Shown: positions 1-9,235, counted from the first letter of the stretch. The stretch is 64,000 bases of DNA from Balneolaceae bacterium (GCA_018401935.1 JAGYJQ010000012.1:1-64000); one strand, 5' to 3'. Program-made: numbers and translations. The notes: generated from the letters alone by a model not told the origin.

Positions 1-176
1 TTAATTACACAAAACAGAATCAATTGGTTGGGTTCAAATAAAAAAACTTCTAATTAAACACACCAAAGCCACTGATAACACCATTAATATATTTTGCCTA
101 ACGACTTTTCTGATATAAATGAGATAATAGTGTATATATTCAAGTGATTTAAAATCTGTTAGCTAAATATACCGAA
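1..176. other. AT-rich leader, no gene seen
   Basis: This is AT-rich non-coding sequence before the first gene. I see no long reading frame, RNA gene or convincing promoter in it; it probably holds the promoter and leader of the peptidase starting at 177. Confidence 0.5.
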
Positions 177-1919
177 TTGAAAAATATATACATTTGCATT
201 CTAATGGTGGCTTTTACCTTGGGCAATCATGCGAATGCGCAAACTCCTCCTTCAGACCCTGAGACCATTCAGGCACCGTACCCAACAATAAAGCCCTATG
301 GTTATGGTTCTATGGCGGGTTGGTATGGTAGTAAAAAAAGTGACTATCTGTTAGACAACCCTATAAAGTCGCAGTTTGAACAGATGAACAAGAACTATGT
401 AAATAGTGGTGAGGAATGGGCTTTTTTACATATACCTGAGAAGGAAGAATTGCCCGTTCTGGGCAGCTGGTGGGACTGGGAAGTAGAGATTGAAAACATC
501 AAGGAAGTCATTGAGCACATAGGAAACGAATTGGGGAAATTTGAAACACATTTTGTAAGTGGGACAGAGGTAGTAAACCCTCTCATATGGGAGAGGGCTA
601 ATTTTGAACAACGGTTTGAGATAACCAACGCCGATTTAAAAAATGCTATTAGTAACAAAACAAGCAATGCTCTACCCTTAACCTTCACTCAAGAAGAATG
701 GAGTGCATTTGGAATAGATGAGATCTACACATTTTCTTATGTGAACATTAATGGAATCTATTTTAAGCCTATTTCCCCCGGAAATAATAGGATTAATGCA
801 GAGGTAGATAGCATGATATCAGCCGATAAAAAAACAGGTCATGATATTGATTTAGTTGTCGAGCAATGCGGCGGTATATGTTACAATTACGAAACTAAAG
901 ACAATAGAAAAAGGAATTATTTGGTGTTTAACCTTGGTTTTTGGCACGGTGTAGAGGATTTTGTTCTAAATATGCCCGATGAGGCCGATAAGATAAAATA
1001 CGCTAGGCGTGCCTTATACAGTTCCATAGTACATGAGTATAACCACGTCATACAAAATCAGCTCTATGACCCAGTAATACCGATTCGTTGGAATGGTGAG
1101 GAAAACGGATTTGGAGAGCGTTCCCCCAACTCAATTTCTAGGTGGTGGATAGAAGGATTAGCAGCAATTGTGCCTGAAATGATGATGGGAAACGGAAACA
1201 ATATTGTTAACGAAGTACATCATGCTTTAGAAGAAATTAAAACCAATGATGCCATAACAGCCGATGAATTTGCAGAAAGGTTAATGTATACGGAGCCCTA
1301 TGGTTATTTGACCCGATTTAATTGGGCTATATTAGCTTCAGCCTATATGGCGAAAGAAACTTCATGGAAATACATTCTCTTAGATTTATACTTTGACTTT
1401 CAGCGCATACCCTCTAATTCAGAGGCAAGGAGAGACGGCTCCAATAATATTGAGTATGTACCAGAGTTAGATAAATTGTTTTTACACAATTTTGGGCAAA
1501 CTGAATCGGATTTTTTGAAAGGCCTCTACGCTAAGATCAAATCCTCTGAACTTAGCACGGACGATATTTTCCCAGAAGGTGGTATGCCAAATATTTTCAG
1601 TGGGAATGGCCCTAGAGTCCTTAATGTGGATGAGCCGAATCAAGTTGAACAAAGGAATTCCTATTTGCTTTTTCAAAACTACCCCAACCCATTTAACCCG
1701 TCTACTCAAATACAGTACGTCCTTCCAAAAGCGTCTCAAGTGACATTGGAAATCTTTAATAGTGTGGGTCAGAAAGTAGTAGAGCTGGTTAATGGTCAAC
1801 AAGCTGCAGGGTCTTACACCGTAAATTTTGATGCCAAAGATTTATCCAGTGGATTGTATCTGTACAAGTTAACAACACCTACTTATACACAAACCAATAA
1901 AATGCTGCTGATTAAGTAG
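177..1919 (+). CDS. Secreted HExxH-type metallopeptidase with T9SS sorting domain
   Basis: A 580-residue protein with a signal peptide (about residues 1-21, ending NHANAQ). The sequence HEYNH at residues 286-290 matches the zinc-peptidase HExxH motif. E326 in the segment WWIEGL is a plausible third ligand, as in gluzincin-type enzymes. The last 80 residues are a T9SS type A sorting domain with the core NYPNPFNPST and a terminal LIK, so the mature protein should be exported through the type IX system and anchored or released at the cell surface. The start is TTG at 177; the in-frame ATG at 204 would cut the signal peptide short, so I prefer TTG. It ends 18 bp from a convergent gene. Peptidase activity is inferred from the motif and the substrate is unknown. 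Confidence 0.8.
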   Translation: MKNIYICILMVAFTLGNHANAQTPPSDPETIQAPYPTIKPYGYGSMAGWYGSKKSDYLLDNPIKSQFEQMNKNYVNSGEEWAFLHIPEKEELPVLGSWWDWEVEIENIKEVIEHIGNELGKFETHFVSGTEVVNPLIWERANFEQRFEITNADLKNAISNKTSNALPLTFTQEEWSAFGIDEIYTFSYVNINGIYFKPISPGNNRINAEVDSMISADKKTGHDIDLVVEQCGGICYNYETKDNRKRNYLVFNLGFWHGVEDFVLNMPDEADKIKYARRALYSSIVHEYNHVIQNQLYDPVIPIRWNGEENGFGERSPNSISRWWIEGLAAIVPEMMMGNGNNIVNEVHHALEEIKTNDAITADEFAERLMYTEPYGYLTRFNWAILASAYMAKETSWKYILLDLYFDFQRIPSNSEARRDGSNNIEYVPELDKLFLHNFGQTESDFLKGLYAKIKSSELSTDDIFPEGGMPNIFSGNGPRVLNVDEPNQVEQRNSYLLFQNYPNPFNPSTQIQYVLPKASQVTLEIFNSVGQKVVELVNGQQAAGSYTVNFDAKDLSSGLYLYKLTTPTYTQTNKMLLIK

Positions 1920-1937
1920 GATTAAGGGCTTTGTAGA

Positions 1938-2528
1938 TTAGATGCCATTCCACCACCAATCTTTTAATACATTTGTTAGGCGGTTCTGTAATTTATAGTC
2001 GAGTTTTCTCTGTTTTGTTCCATTAACCCCGGTAAAAATTCCGAGAAGATTATACCTAACCCGGTCTTTCTCTCTGTACGCAGCTACGACCTCTTCATAT
2101 CGGCCAAAAGAGGTGTGAAATTCTTTACCTTTCTTCCCGTTCACCATTGGTAATCGCACCCTTCCTTCAATATACCAGTACTCATTTTTACCTCTTTGAT
2201 AGGTTCTAATATCAAAAGTAGGTTCGTATAGCAAAGTATTCTTTCTCTTAAAAGACTCGACTACAGTCCGGTAGGCCGTAATTTCTTGTTGAATGTCGGC
2301 TATATCCTTCTTCTCTTTATCGATGTCCTTGACAACATGCTGGATGCTTTTTTCTAGGCTTCGAATCTCTGCTTCAATGGAGGCTATTTTGTTATTGTAC
2401 TCATCTATTTTAACTACTCTTTTTTCCAGCATTCGATGAAGGCTAAATACTCTATCAAATAGCATTTTATGATATGACTTGTCTGCTTGACCGTCTGATT
2501 TTTGAATGACTTCTTTTATTTCATGCAT
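1938..2528 (-). CDS. Hypothetical coiled-coil protein
   Basis: A 196-residue protein that I do not recognise. Residues about 30-95 form a long charged coiled coil (repeated KIxxIExEIRxLEK-type heptads). A compact basic C-terminal part follows, with the segment YWYIEGRVRLP and then GRYEEVVAAYREK. That pattern of short beta strands followed by a helix recalls the N-terminal DNA-binding domains of tyrosine recombinases or AP2-like domains, but the resemblance is weak. There is no signal peptide, so it is probably cytoplasmic. It stands alone, convergent with the upstream peptidase, and has no partner gene that would suggest a role. Confidence 0.65.
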   Translation of the reverse strand: MHEIKEVIQKSDGQADKSYHKMLFDRVFSLHRMLEKRVVKIDEYNNKIASIEAEIRSLEKSIQHVVKDIDKEKKDIADIQQEITAYRTVVESFKRKNTLLYEPTFDIRTYQRGKNEYWYIEGRVRLPMVNGKKGKEFHTSFGRYEEVVAAYREKDRVRYNLLGIFTGVNGTKQRKLDYKLQNRLTNVLKDWWWNGI

Positions 2529-2734
2529 GCATTTATCCGATAAAAAAATGTGGGGGAACGAAGTGTAAATTACTCAAAAAATTAATCGAAGCTATATTCA
2601 TCATAAATTGATTGGAATATAGTTTGTTGGTGTACTATTTTTTGTTCATTCTTACTGATAATAAGCTCTTAGCGGTCTGTGAGTATAATATTTTAGTATT
2701 TCAATCCCAATCAAATACAACCAACCTGTACACT

Positions 2735-3058
2735 ATGATATACGTTATTATCGGTGTTAGCCTAATTTTTGGATCCTTAGCCTTCATTCTGACTAAAGAT
2801 AACGCTCAATATTATTTAGCTGGCTATAACACAATGTCTAAAGAGCAAAGAGAGCAAATCGATATCGAGGCGTATCTTACGATGTTTAAGCAGGCTCACA
2901 TAACATTAGCTATAAGCACCTTAGTGCTGGGTGTAGTTACTCTGTTATGGTTTGGAGATCGGGTGGCAGCACTTTTTATATCGATATACCCCTTACTTTT
3001 TTATGTCTATTTTTTCTTCAAGACGTACCCCTTGTTCAAGCAATTAAAGGGTAAATAG
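2735..3058 (+). CDS. Small membrane protein, DUF3784-like
   Basis: A 107-residue protein with three predicted membrane segments (residues about 1-20, 53-75 and 80-98). Between the first two lies a conserved-looking segment, YYLAGYNTMSKEQREQID, which matches the signature of the DUF3784 family of small membrane proteins of unknown function. The frame stays open upstream to 2612, but those extra residues look random and would put sequence before a clean first membrane helix, so I take the ATG at 2735. The function is unknown. It is monocistronic as far as can be seen. Confidence 0.65.
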   Translation: MIYVIIGVSLIFGSLAFILTKDNAQYYLAGYNTMSKEQREQIDIEAYLTMFKQAHITLAISTLVLGVVTLLWFGDRVAALFISIYPLLFYVYFFFKTYPLFKQLKGK

Positions 3059-3141
3059 TTAAAGCACTAATTTTTTTCTACGTAGTCTTGACGAAAAGCC
3101 GCATTTATGATAGTATGAATCAGGTCAAACTCATCAAATTG

Positions 3142-3232
3142 TTACCGAACTTATACCGAACACATACCGAACCCATACCGAACCCATACCGAACCCTCAT
3201 CAAACTCTAACCGAACCCACTAACCGAATAGC
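3142..3232. repeat. 11-bp tandem array upstream of the VPS10-like gene
   Basis: About eight degenerate 11-bp units with consensus CCATACCGAAC. The four central units (3151-3194) are nearly perfect; units before and after are diverged but keep the 11-bp register (3195-3216 is exactly two units). The array ends about 8 bp before the ATG at 3240. The period is close to one DNA helical turn. There are no spacers, so it is not a CRISPR array. Confidence 0.85.
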
Positions 3233-3239
3233 TAATTTC

Positions 3240-6200
3240 ATGTCAAACCATATCGCGATTCTAAAAAAACAGCTCCTTTTTAGTCTGAGCTTTTTATTCG
3301 TTGTTTCTATCTCCTTTTCAACTGTGGCTCAAAATACATCAACCAGTGAAGATTGGAGTATGCAAGAGCTCTATGAATCCGCGGCGCGTAGTATGGCGCT
3401 TAGGGGCATTGGACCGGCGGCGATGGGCGGGCGGATTTCGGATATTAAGGTGGATCCGAATCATTCGTCGACCTGGTATGTGGCGGTAGGTTCTGGGGGC
3501 GTTTGGAAGACGGTTAACAGTGGAACGACGTGGGAAGCTATTTTTGATGATCAAGCGTCTTATTCGATTGGAACTATTGAGATTGACCCGAATAACTCGA
3601 AGGTGATTTGGGTGGGTACCGGCGAGAATGTGAGTGGCCGGCATGTAGCTTGGGGCGACGGGGTGTATAAAAGTGAGGATGCTGGGAAGAGCTGGAAGAA
3701 AATGGGGCTGGAGGGAACGGATCATATTGGGCGAATTTTGATTGACCCCCGAGATAGTGATGTGGTTTTGGTAGCAGCGGAGGGTCCTTTATGGTCATCT
3801 GGTGGCCTTAGAGGTGTCTTTAGGACCACGGATGGCGGTGAAAATTGGGAGCAGGTGCTCGATATTGACGAGAAAACTGGTGCAACAGATTTGGAGTTTG
3901 ACCCTTCGAATCCGGAGGTCATTTACGCAGCTACCTATGAGCGTCGCCGTAAAACATGGGCTTTTTTGGCAGGCGGGCCGGGTTCCGGAATTCATAAGTC
4001 AACGGATAATGGGCGCACATGGACGGAGCTTAGGAGTGGATTGCCACAGGCGGATATGGGGAAAATTGGCTTAGCAGTAACTCCAGCGGATCCTAATTTG
4101 GTGTATGCTACCATAGAATCGGATCCGGCGAATAAAGGTTTTTACCGTTCAACGGATAAGGGAGAGAGTTGGGAAAAGCGTAACAGTTATACCTCCGGTG
4201 GTACGGGGCCTCATTATTATCAGGAGATTGAAGCTTCCCCAACTAATGCAGACGTGGTGGTTCAAATGGATGTGTTTTATCAGGTCACTCGAGATGGGGG
4301 AGCTACCTTCAACTATTTAGAAACAGGTCGATCAAAGCATAGTGACAATCATGCCTTATGGATAGATCCTATCAACACAGAGCACATGTTAGCGGGCTCG
4401 GATGGTGGTTTGTATGAGTCTTTTGATGAGGGGAAGACCTGGAGATTTTTGTCTAATTTACCCATAGCTCAGTTTTATAAAATTGGGGTCGATAATGCCG
4501 AGCCATTTTACAATGTGGTGGCTGGAGCGCAGGATTTAGGAACTTTAATCGGGCCTTCGCGCACCTTGAACGGAGAGGGCATTCGGAATCAGGACTGGTA
4601 TGTTCCCCTAGGGGCCGATGGGTATGATGCAGCTTTTGACCCTACGGATCCCAACATTGTGTATATGGAAATCCAACAAGGGGTGTTGTATCGTTTGGAT
4701 CGAAGAACCGAGGAATTAATGGATATTCAGCCTCAGCCCTCGCCGGGTGATCCAGCCGAACGGTTCAATTGGGATGCGCCTATCATCATTAGCCCGCATG
4801 ATAACAAAACACTCTATTTTGGTTCCCAACGGGTGTGGAAAAGTGTGAATCGTGGAGACTCTTGGACACCTATTAGTGGAGATTTAACCACCAACACCAA
4901 TCCGTTTGAACTTCCTATGCAGGATCGGGTCCCAGGAATTGATGCGTTGTATGACAATGGGGCTATGTCGAAATTTGCCACCCTGACGGCCATAGCGGAG
5001 TCACCGATACAGGCGGGGATGCTTTATACCGGGTCGGATGATGGTTTAATACATGCCAGTGAGGATGACGGGCAAAGCTGGACCCAAGCGGCAGAGCTAC
5101 CGGGTATGCCCCCCTTGTCCTTCATCAACGATATTGAAGCCTCTTCTCATGACGCCCAAACCGTATTTGTGGCCGCCGACGCGCACAAAGAAGGAGATTA
5201 CACACCTTATATATATAGGAGCACCAATCGAGGTAAATCCTGGAAAAATATCTCCGGCGATCTTCCTGACGGGGTAATTGTTTGGTCCATTAAGCAAGAT
5301 CCAGTACGGTCAGACCTAATGTTCATTGGCGCCGAGAATGGGATGTATTTTTCATACAATGCTGGGGAAAATTGGATCAAGCTTGCTGCTTCTGCCCCAA
5401 CCATATCGTATCGTGATATTGAATTACATGAGCGCGATCATGATCTAATCGGAGGAACCTTTGGCCGAGGAATATACATACTGGACGATTATTCTCCGCT
5501 TCGGCATATACCCGATTTGGCTGAAAATCAACGTCCTACCATTTTTCCGGTTCGTGATGCGTGGTGGTATATCGAACAAACGCCCATGCAGGCCAGCGGC
5601 ATGCCTTCTCAAGGCTCAGCAGCCTACCGAGCGCCGAATCCACCCTTTGGAGCTACCATTAGTTACTACCTAGCAGACGTACCAGAAACAGCGGCGCAGC
5701 AGCGGCAAGCGGAAGTAAAAGCACTGGAAGCTGAGGGTAAAGACATTCCCTTTCCTGGGTGGGAAGCCCTCCGGGCCGATGCACTCGAGGACGCCCCAAA
5801 AACGTTGTTGCTCATTAAAGACGCGTCAGGGGAACCCGTTCGATGGTTAGCAGGTGGACGAAGCCGTGGTTTTCATCGGACAACCTGGGATCTACGCTTA
5901 CCGGCCCCTGATCCTATCAGTTTTGCTACGCCAGGATTTCGCCCGCCATGGGCAGGAACTCCACAAGGCCCACTGGCCGCGCCAGGAATGTATAGTGTAG
6001 AACTATACATGCTTCACAATGGAAAATTGGAAGCTCAAGGAAGCGAACAGGAATTTGTGGTGAAGCCGATACCAGCCATAGAAGGTCGAGATTTTGAGGA
6101 AACCTTTGCTTTTCATAAGGAGCTAAATGATCTCTCGCGTGAAATGAGTAGCGCTGGTAGGTCCCTTGGGGAAGCTTCTAACCGTCTTCGCCACATAGAA

Positions 6201-6548
6201 GCGGCATTGGTGCAAACGTCCACCCTGGCCCCGGAGCTGTTCGAGCAATTAGCTGTTCTTGAGCAGAAACAGAGTGAGTTAAGTACCCAGCTTTATGGTG
6301 ATCGGATACGCCGTTCAAAGGATATTTCGGTTGAACCGGCTATAGCAGGCCGTTTGAATCAGGTACTGTATGGACTTTCTGAAACCAGTTTACCCCCGAC
6401 CCAAACGCATCGCACAAATGTGACTTTAGCAAGGCAAGGATTTGATCAGTTCAAAGTATCGCTGCAGGACTTTTGGTCTGAATTAGAGGAGTACGAAACC
6501 CAGGTACAGCAGGCAGGGGCGCCGTACACTCCGGGAAGAAAAATGTAG
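3240..6548 (+). CDS. VPS10/sortilin-like BNR-repeat propeller protein (secreted)
   Basis: A 1102-residue protein with a signal peptide (residues 1-30, ending STVAQ). At least nine Asp-box/BNR motifs of the type SxDxGxxW occur (SEDAGKSW, TTDGGENW, STDNGRTW, STDKGESW, SFDEGKTW, SVNRGDSW, SEDDGQSW, STNRGKSW, SYNAGENW). This is the signature of sialidase-fold or VPS10/sortilin-type ten-bladed propellers, often annotated as 'glycosyl hydrolase' in Bacteroidota. Residues about 760-1102 form a separate region with a proline-rich stretch and a helical tail (residues about 955-1085). It lacks the T9SS sorting domain seen in other large secreted proteins here. Catalysis is not demonstrated by the sequence; a binding or scaffolding role is equally possible. 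Confidence 0.8.
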   Translation: MSNHIAILKKQLLFSLSFLFVVSISFSTVAQNTSTSEDWSMQELYESAARSMALRGIGPAAMGGRISDIKVDPNHSSTWYVAVGSGGVWKTVNSGTTWEAIFDDQASYSIGTIEIDPNNSKVIWVGTGENVSGRHVAWGDGVYKSEDAGKSWKKMGLEGTDHIGRILIDPRDSDVVLVAAEGPLWSSGGLRGVFRTTDGGENWEQVLDIDEKTGATDLEFDPSNPEVIYAATYERRRKTWAFLAGGPGSGIHKSTDNGRTWTELRSGLPQADMGKIGLAVTPADPNLVYATIESDPANKGFYRSTDKGESWEKRNSYTSGGTGPHYYQEIEASPTNADVVVQMDVFYQVTRDGGATFNYLETGRSKHSDNHALWIDPINTEHMLAGSDGGLYESFDEGKTWRFLSNLPIAQFYKIGVDNAEPFYNVVAGAQDLGTLIGPSRTLNGEGIRNQDWYVPLGADGYDAAFDPTDPNIVYMEIQQGVLYRLDRRTEELMDIQPQPSPGDPAERFNWDAPIIISPHDNKTLYFGSQRVWKSVNRGDSWTPISGDLTTNTNPFELPMQDRVPGIDALYDNGAMSKFATLTAIAESPIQAGMLYTGSDDGLIHASEDDGQSWTQAAELPGMPPLSFINDIEASSHDAQTVFVAADAHKEGDYTPYIYRSTNRGKSWKNISGDLPDGVIVWSIKQDPVRSDLMFIGAENGMYFSYNAGENWIKLAASAPTISYRDIELHERDHDLIGGTFGRGIYILDDYSPLRHIPDLAENQRPTIFPVRDAWWYIEQTPMQASGMPSQGSAAYRAPNPPFGATISYYLADVPETAAQQRQAEVKALEAEGKDIPFPGWEALRADALEDAPKTLLLIKDASGEPVRWLAGGRSRGFHRTTWDLRLPAPDPISFATPGFRPPWAGTPQGPLAAPGMYSVELYMLHNGKLEAQGSEQEFVVKPIPAIEGRDFEETFAFHKELNDLSREMSSAGRSLGEASNRLRHIEAALVQTSTLAPELFEQLAVLEQKQSELSTQLYGDRIRRSKDISVEPAIAGRLNQVLYGLSETSLPPTQTHRTNVTLARQGFDQFKVSLQDFWSELEEYETQVQQAGAPYTPGRKM

Positions 6549-6617
6549 CATAGTTTTGGAATTGAATTAATATTGATCATTCCCAGAATTAGCAATGTGC
6601 TATGTGCTAATGGCGCA

Positions 6618-7631
6618 CTACCAATCCTCTGCTATAGCGGGGGTTCCAGGGAAATCAATACTAAATTCCCCATAAATTGGATCGTAATAGTGCCCGTTTT
6701 CTTGATAATCCGGATTCCATTTCTTACGTCCGTCCGATTCTAAAACGTACAGATAAGGAGATAACAACAGCCGCTCAAGGTGCCAACGGCCTTCCTCTCC
6801 AGACGGAATCTCTTCACCGTTGCCATAGACCATTAACCCGCCATCAGCATATACTTCATGTTCTGGGCTAATATCCATGTACTCGTGACTCACATTCATC
6901 ACTTTATGCCCAATTTCATGGGCGATGGTTCGGCGCTGACGATCGGGTCGCTCGAGATTCGAAAGACTTATGATCCCTCGATAAGGGGTAGGAATAGTTC
7001 CAGGATAGGAATAGGAAGGGAAGGATAGGCCACCGGTACGAACGGTTTTCATGGTCCAATTTCGCCCTTCAGACACCGTTAAAAAAGGATAAAAAACATC
7101 CTGAAACACCACAAAGTAGAGAGTACGATGGCTGTCTTCTTCCACTTCAATAATATGTTCAAGCGCTTGTGCCGCATGCTCGGTTAGCTCCGCCGGGTGC
7201 CGCTGGCTGTGTTTATACAGGTTGATGTATCCGGTATTCGGAATTCCAGGGACTTCGTTCGCTTGAATAGTTAAGAAACGAGGATCCACTTCACCAGTCT
7301 TAATCCATAACACATTTACTTGAACACCCGTGGGTGCATAAATCTCTTTGGCAGCTTCAAGGCCGCTTAGAAGACGCTCGAGGGTTACCTTTTTAAACTC
7401 AGGATCTAGGTTGGAAGGTAGATAAACCCCAACATCCATGGTGGGTTTACCAAGCGTAATATCAGCGTTAAGCGTTTCATAATCGATGGAGTCGATGATG
7501 GTCCATTCTGCCTTGTTGATAGAATTGTTTATAGCGCCATAATTAGCAGATGAGCTTGTTTCATTCAGGGAACAGTGCACATTTAGGGATGCGAACAAGC
7601 CTATAAAGAGGATAGGTAGTTTAGCGTTCAT
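6618..7631 (-). CDS. Secreted/lipoprotein-like zinc metallopeptidase
   Basis: A 337-residue protein from the ATG at 7631, where a hydrophobic leader begins (MNAKLPILFIGLFASLNVHC). The frame stays open upstream to 7718, but that stretch is non-signal-like. C20 could be a lipid-anchor cysteine, though its -1 residue (His) is unusual for a lipobox. The motif HEIGH at 238-242 is a clear zinc-binding HExxH. A further His at 249 lies one residue further away than in classical metzincins (HExxHxxGxxH), so the third ligand is uncertain. Tyrosine-rich segments precede the motif. Its promoter region carries an imperfect 19-bp direct repeat. Substrate unknown. Confidence 0.7.
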   Translation of the reverse strand: MNAKLPILFIGLFASLNVHCSLNETSSSANYGAINNSINKAEWTIIDSIDYETLNADITLGKPTMDVGVYLPSNLDPEFKKVTLERLLSGLEAAKEIYAPTGVQVNVLWIKTGEVDPRFLTIQANEVPGIPNTGYINLYKHSQRHPAELTEHAAQALEHIIEVEEDSHRTLYFVVFQDVFYPFLTVSEGRNWTMKTVRTGGLSFPSYSYPGTIPTPYRGIISLSNLERPDRQRRTIAHEIGHKVMNVSHEYMDISPEHEVYADGGLMVYGNGEEIPSGEEGRWHLERLLLSPYLYVLESDGRKKWNPDYQENGHYYDPIYGEFSIDFPGTPAIAEDW

Positions 7632-7707
7632 ATAGGTGGATGGAATAAAATTGATTGGAAAGGTAGATGTATACTCAAAGTAAAAGAAAAAATAGCAGTC
7701 CAACAGT

Positions 7708-7744
7708 AAAAGTCGCACGATAGATAAAAAGTCGCACGATAGAT
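7708..7744. repeat. 19-bp direct repeat (two copies)
   Basis: The word AAAAGTCGCACGATAGAT occurs twice in tandem with a 19-bp period, about 77-113 bp upstream of the metallopeptidase start at 7631. It could be a pair of regulator sites or a recent slippage duplication. Confidence 0.85.
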
Positions 7745-7934
7745 ACTTATTTATAAAGTATAGGTATTACGTATTTATTATTACTGAATAATTACCGATA
7801 ATTAATTAGACGCTTATTTGATAAGCAGGCACTTTTAGCGAACAAATCGCAAAATTTACGCCGTTTATTTTTAGTAGGCTCTAATAATAGGTTTGAAGTA
7901 GAGAGCCCGTCCAGCAATGAGACGGGTTTTTTTT
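7745..7934 (+). ncRNA. Candidate small RNA ending in an intrinsic terminator
   Basis: No reading frame is evident here, yet the segment ends with a textbook plus-strand terminator: CCCGTC (7906-7911), a 9-base loop, GACGGG (7921-7926), then eight Ts. No plus-strand gene lies upstream that this could serve; the neighbouring genes are on the minus strand. A second hairpin, GGCTCT (7877-7882) with AGAGCC (7902-7907), shares two bases with the terminator stem, so the two are mutually exclusive, as in attenuators. A 6-bp hairpin also lies at 7812-7826. The 5' end is a guess. I do not recognise 6S, tmRNA, SRP or RNase P signatures. Confidence 0.35.
7906..7934 (+). terminator. Intrinsic terminator
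   Basis: A 6-bp GC-rich stem (CCCGTC/GACGGG) with a 9-base loop, followed by TTTTTTTT. It is oriented for plus-strand transcription. On the minus strand there is no T-run after the stem, so it is not the terminator of the serine hydrolase gene ending at 7993. Confidence 0.75.
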
Positions 7935-7992
7935 ATTGTCTACATTGTAATTCTATACGGTGATTCGTCGTGGAGATTGGTGAATCGGCTAT

Positions 7993-9225
7993 TTATTCTT
8001 CGATCGCTCCAATCACCCGCTCTATTAACCCGTTCATACCGGCACCTTGTATCCAACGAGCTACAATAACCAAGTCATTTTCAGGGTCTATATACACCAT
8101 ATTATTACCCGCACCAAGATGCCAAAAAGCAGATTCAGGGGCCGAAGGCATAGCTTCTTGTTCAGGATTGAGAAAGTAATTCATGTACCCGTAATTTGGC
8201 CGGGCCTGAGTTGGACTTTTTGACAGTGAGATCCATTCTTTGGACAAGATCTGTTCGTCCTTCCATCTACCCTCGCGCAAGGTTAACAAACCGAAACGAG
8301 CTTGATCCCTAGCACTAATAAACATACCACCACCCCAGTGCCCTCCTCCACTTACGCTCTGCATTTGCTCGCCGTCAATTAATACCCAAGAATTTTCATA
8401 TCCATGCCAACGCCAAGTGGGTGAGGCTCCAATTTTGTCCATGAGATGTTCTTTGAGTACCTGAGGAAGCGGCTGCCTCCACACGTTTAAAGCGGCAAGT
8501 GCCAATAGATTGACTCGAACATCATTGTATTCCCAAACACTTCCCGGTGCATGACGTTCACGAGTGATCCATTCGTTTCGCTCACCGGAGGGGCGATCGG
8601 CCCAGTCGGGTTTCCCGAATAGAGTCCCTTCCCAGTCGGAGGTTTGTTGGAGTAAATGCTCCCAGGTAATAGCTGCGTTATGCTCGGATTGGAAGAGTTC
8701 AAGAAAATGAGCTTCCCCTACTTCGGCACCTTTATCTCTATTGTATATGTCATCGATGACCAATACAGGTCCCATATAGGAGGCAACGGGGTCTTGAACA
8801 TCTTTAATAAGCCCCGCATCCCAAGCTAAGCCAACGGTTGAACTCAGAAAACTTTTGGTTACGCTGTGGGTCATATCGACCCGAAAGGGTTCTCCCCACT
8901 CCGCCACGATGTAGCCATTTTTTACGATGATTCCAGTCATTTCGCCACGGCTTTTAAAAGGTCCTATGCCATCGCCAAAGGGTTCTCTTCCAAAGGTGCC
9001 GTAATGATTGATTTCCATATTTCGTGGGTTTTCACTTTCCATGGAAATGGCAAAATCGATAGCTTCTTGTAATTTTACAGGATCCAAGCCAGCAGCTGCT
9101 GGGCTCAGCATTTCCCACTCCCCCCAATTACCCGGAAAGTAGGGCTCGGTAGAGGTAGGGTTTTGAGCGTTTACTGAAACCCGTAAAAGAAAAAAAAGCA
9201 GAAAAAAAGATGTAAGGAATCGCAT
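7993..9225 (-). CDS. Serine hydrolase, beta-lactamase/class C fold, exported
   Basis: A 410-residue protein from the ATG at 9225, where a signal peptide begins (MRFLTSFFLLFFLLRVSVNAQ). The longer open frame to 9306 overlaps the upstream gene and lacks signal character. S121-V-T-K124 is the catalytic SxxK motif of penicillin-binding-protein/class C beta-lactamase-like hydrolases. Y233-N234 fits the second YxN-type element, and HWGGG lies where the third KTG/HxG element is expected. These families include beta-lactamases, D-amino-peptidases and esterases; the substrate cannot be read from the sequence. The start is 10 bp after the stop of the S10 peptidase gene on the same strand, so the two are probably one operon of secreted hydrolases. 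Confidence 0.85.
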   Translation of the reverse strand: MRFLTSFFLLFFLLRVSVNAQNPTSTEPYFPGNWGEWEMLSPAAAGLDPVKLQEAIDFAISMESENPRNMEINHYGTFGREPFGDGIGPFKSRGEMTGIIVKNGYIVAEWGEPFRVDMTHSVTKSFLSSTVGLAWDAGLIKDVQDPVASYMGPVLVIDDIYNRDKGAEVGEAHFLELFQSEHNAAITWEHLLQQTSDWEGTLFGKPDWADRPSGERNEWITRERHAPGSVWEYNDVRVNLLALAALNVWRQPLPQVLKEHLMDKIGASPTWRWHGYENSWVLIDGEQMQSVSGGGHWGGGMFISARDQARFGLLTLREGRWKDEQILSKEWISLSKSPTQARPNYGYMNYFLNPEQEAMPSAPESAFWHLGAGNNMVYIDPENDLVIVARWIQGAGMNGLIERVIGAIEE

Positions 9226-9235
9226 GATGTACACT

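Noticed and set aside
3142-3232. Possible CRISPR array
   Set aside because: Units are contiguous 11-bp repeats with no spacers and no cas genes in the window.
8866-9072. Plus-strand frame opposite the serine hydrolase
   Set aside because: It is fully contained in a well-supported gene on the other strand and shows no motif.
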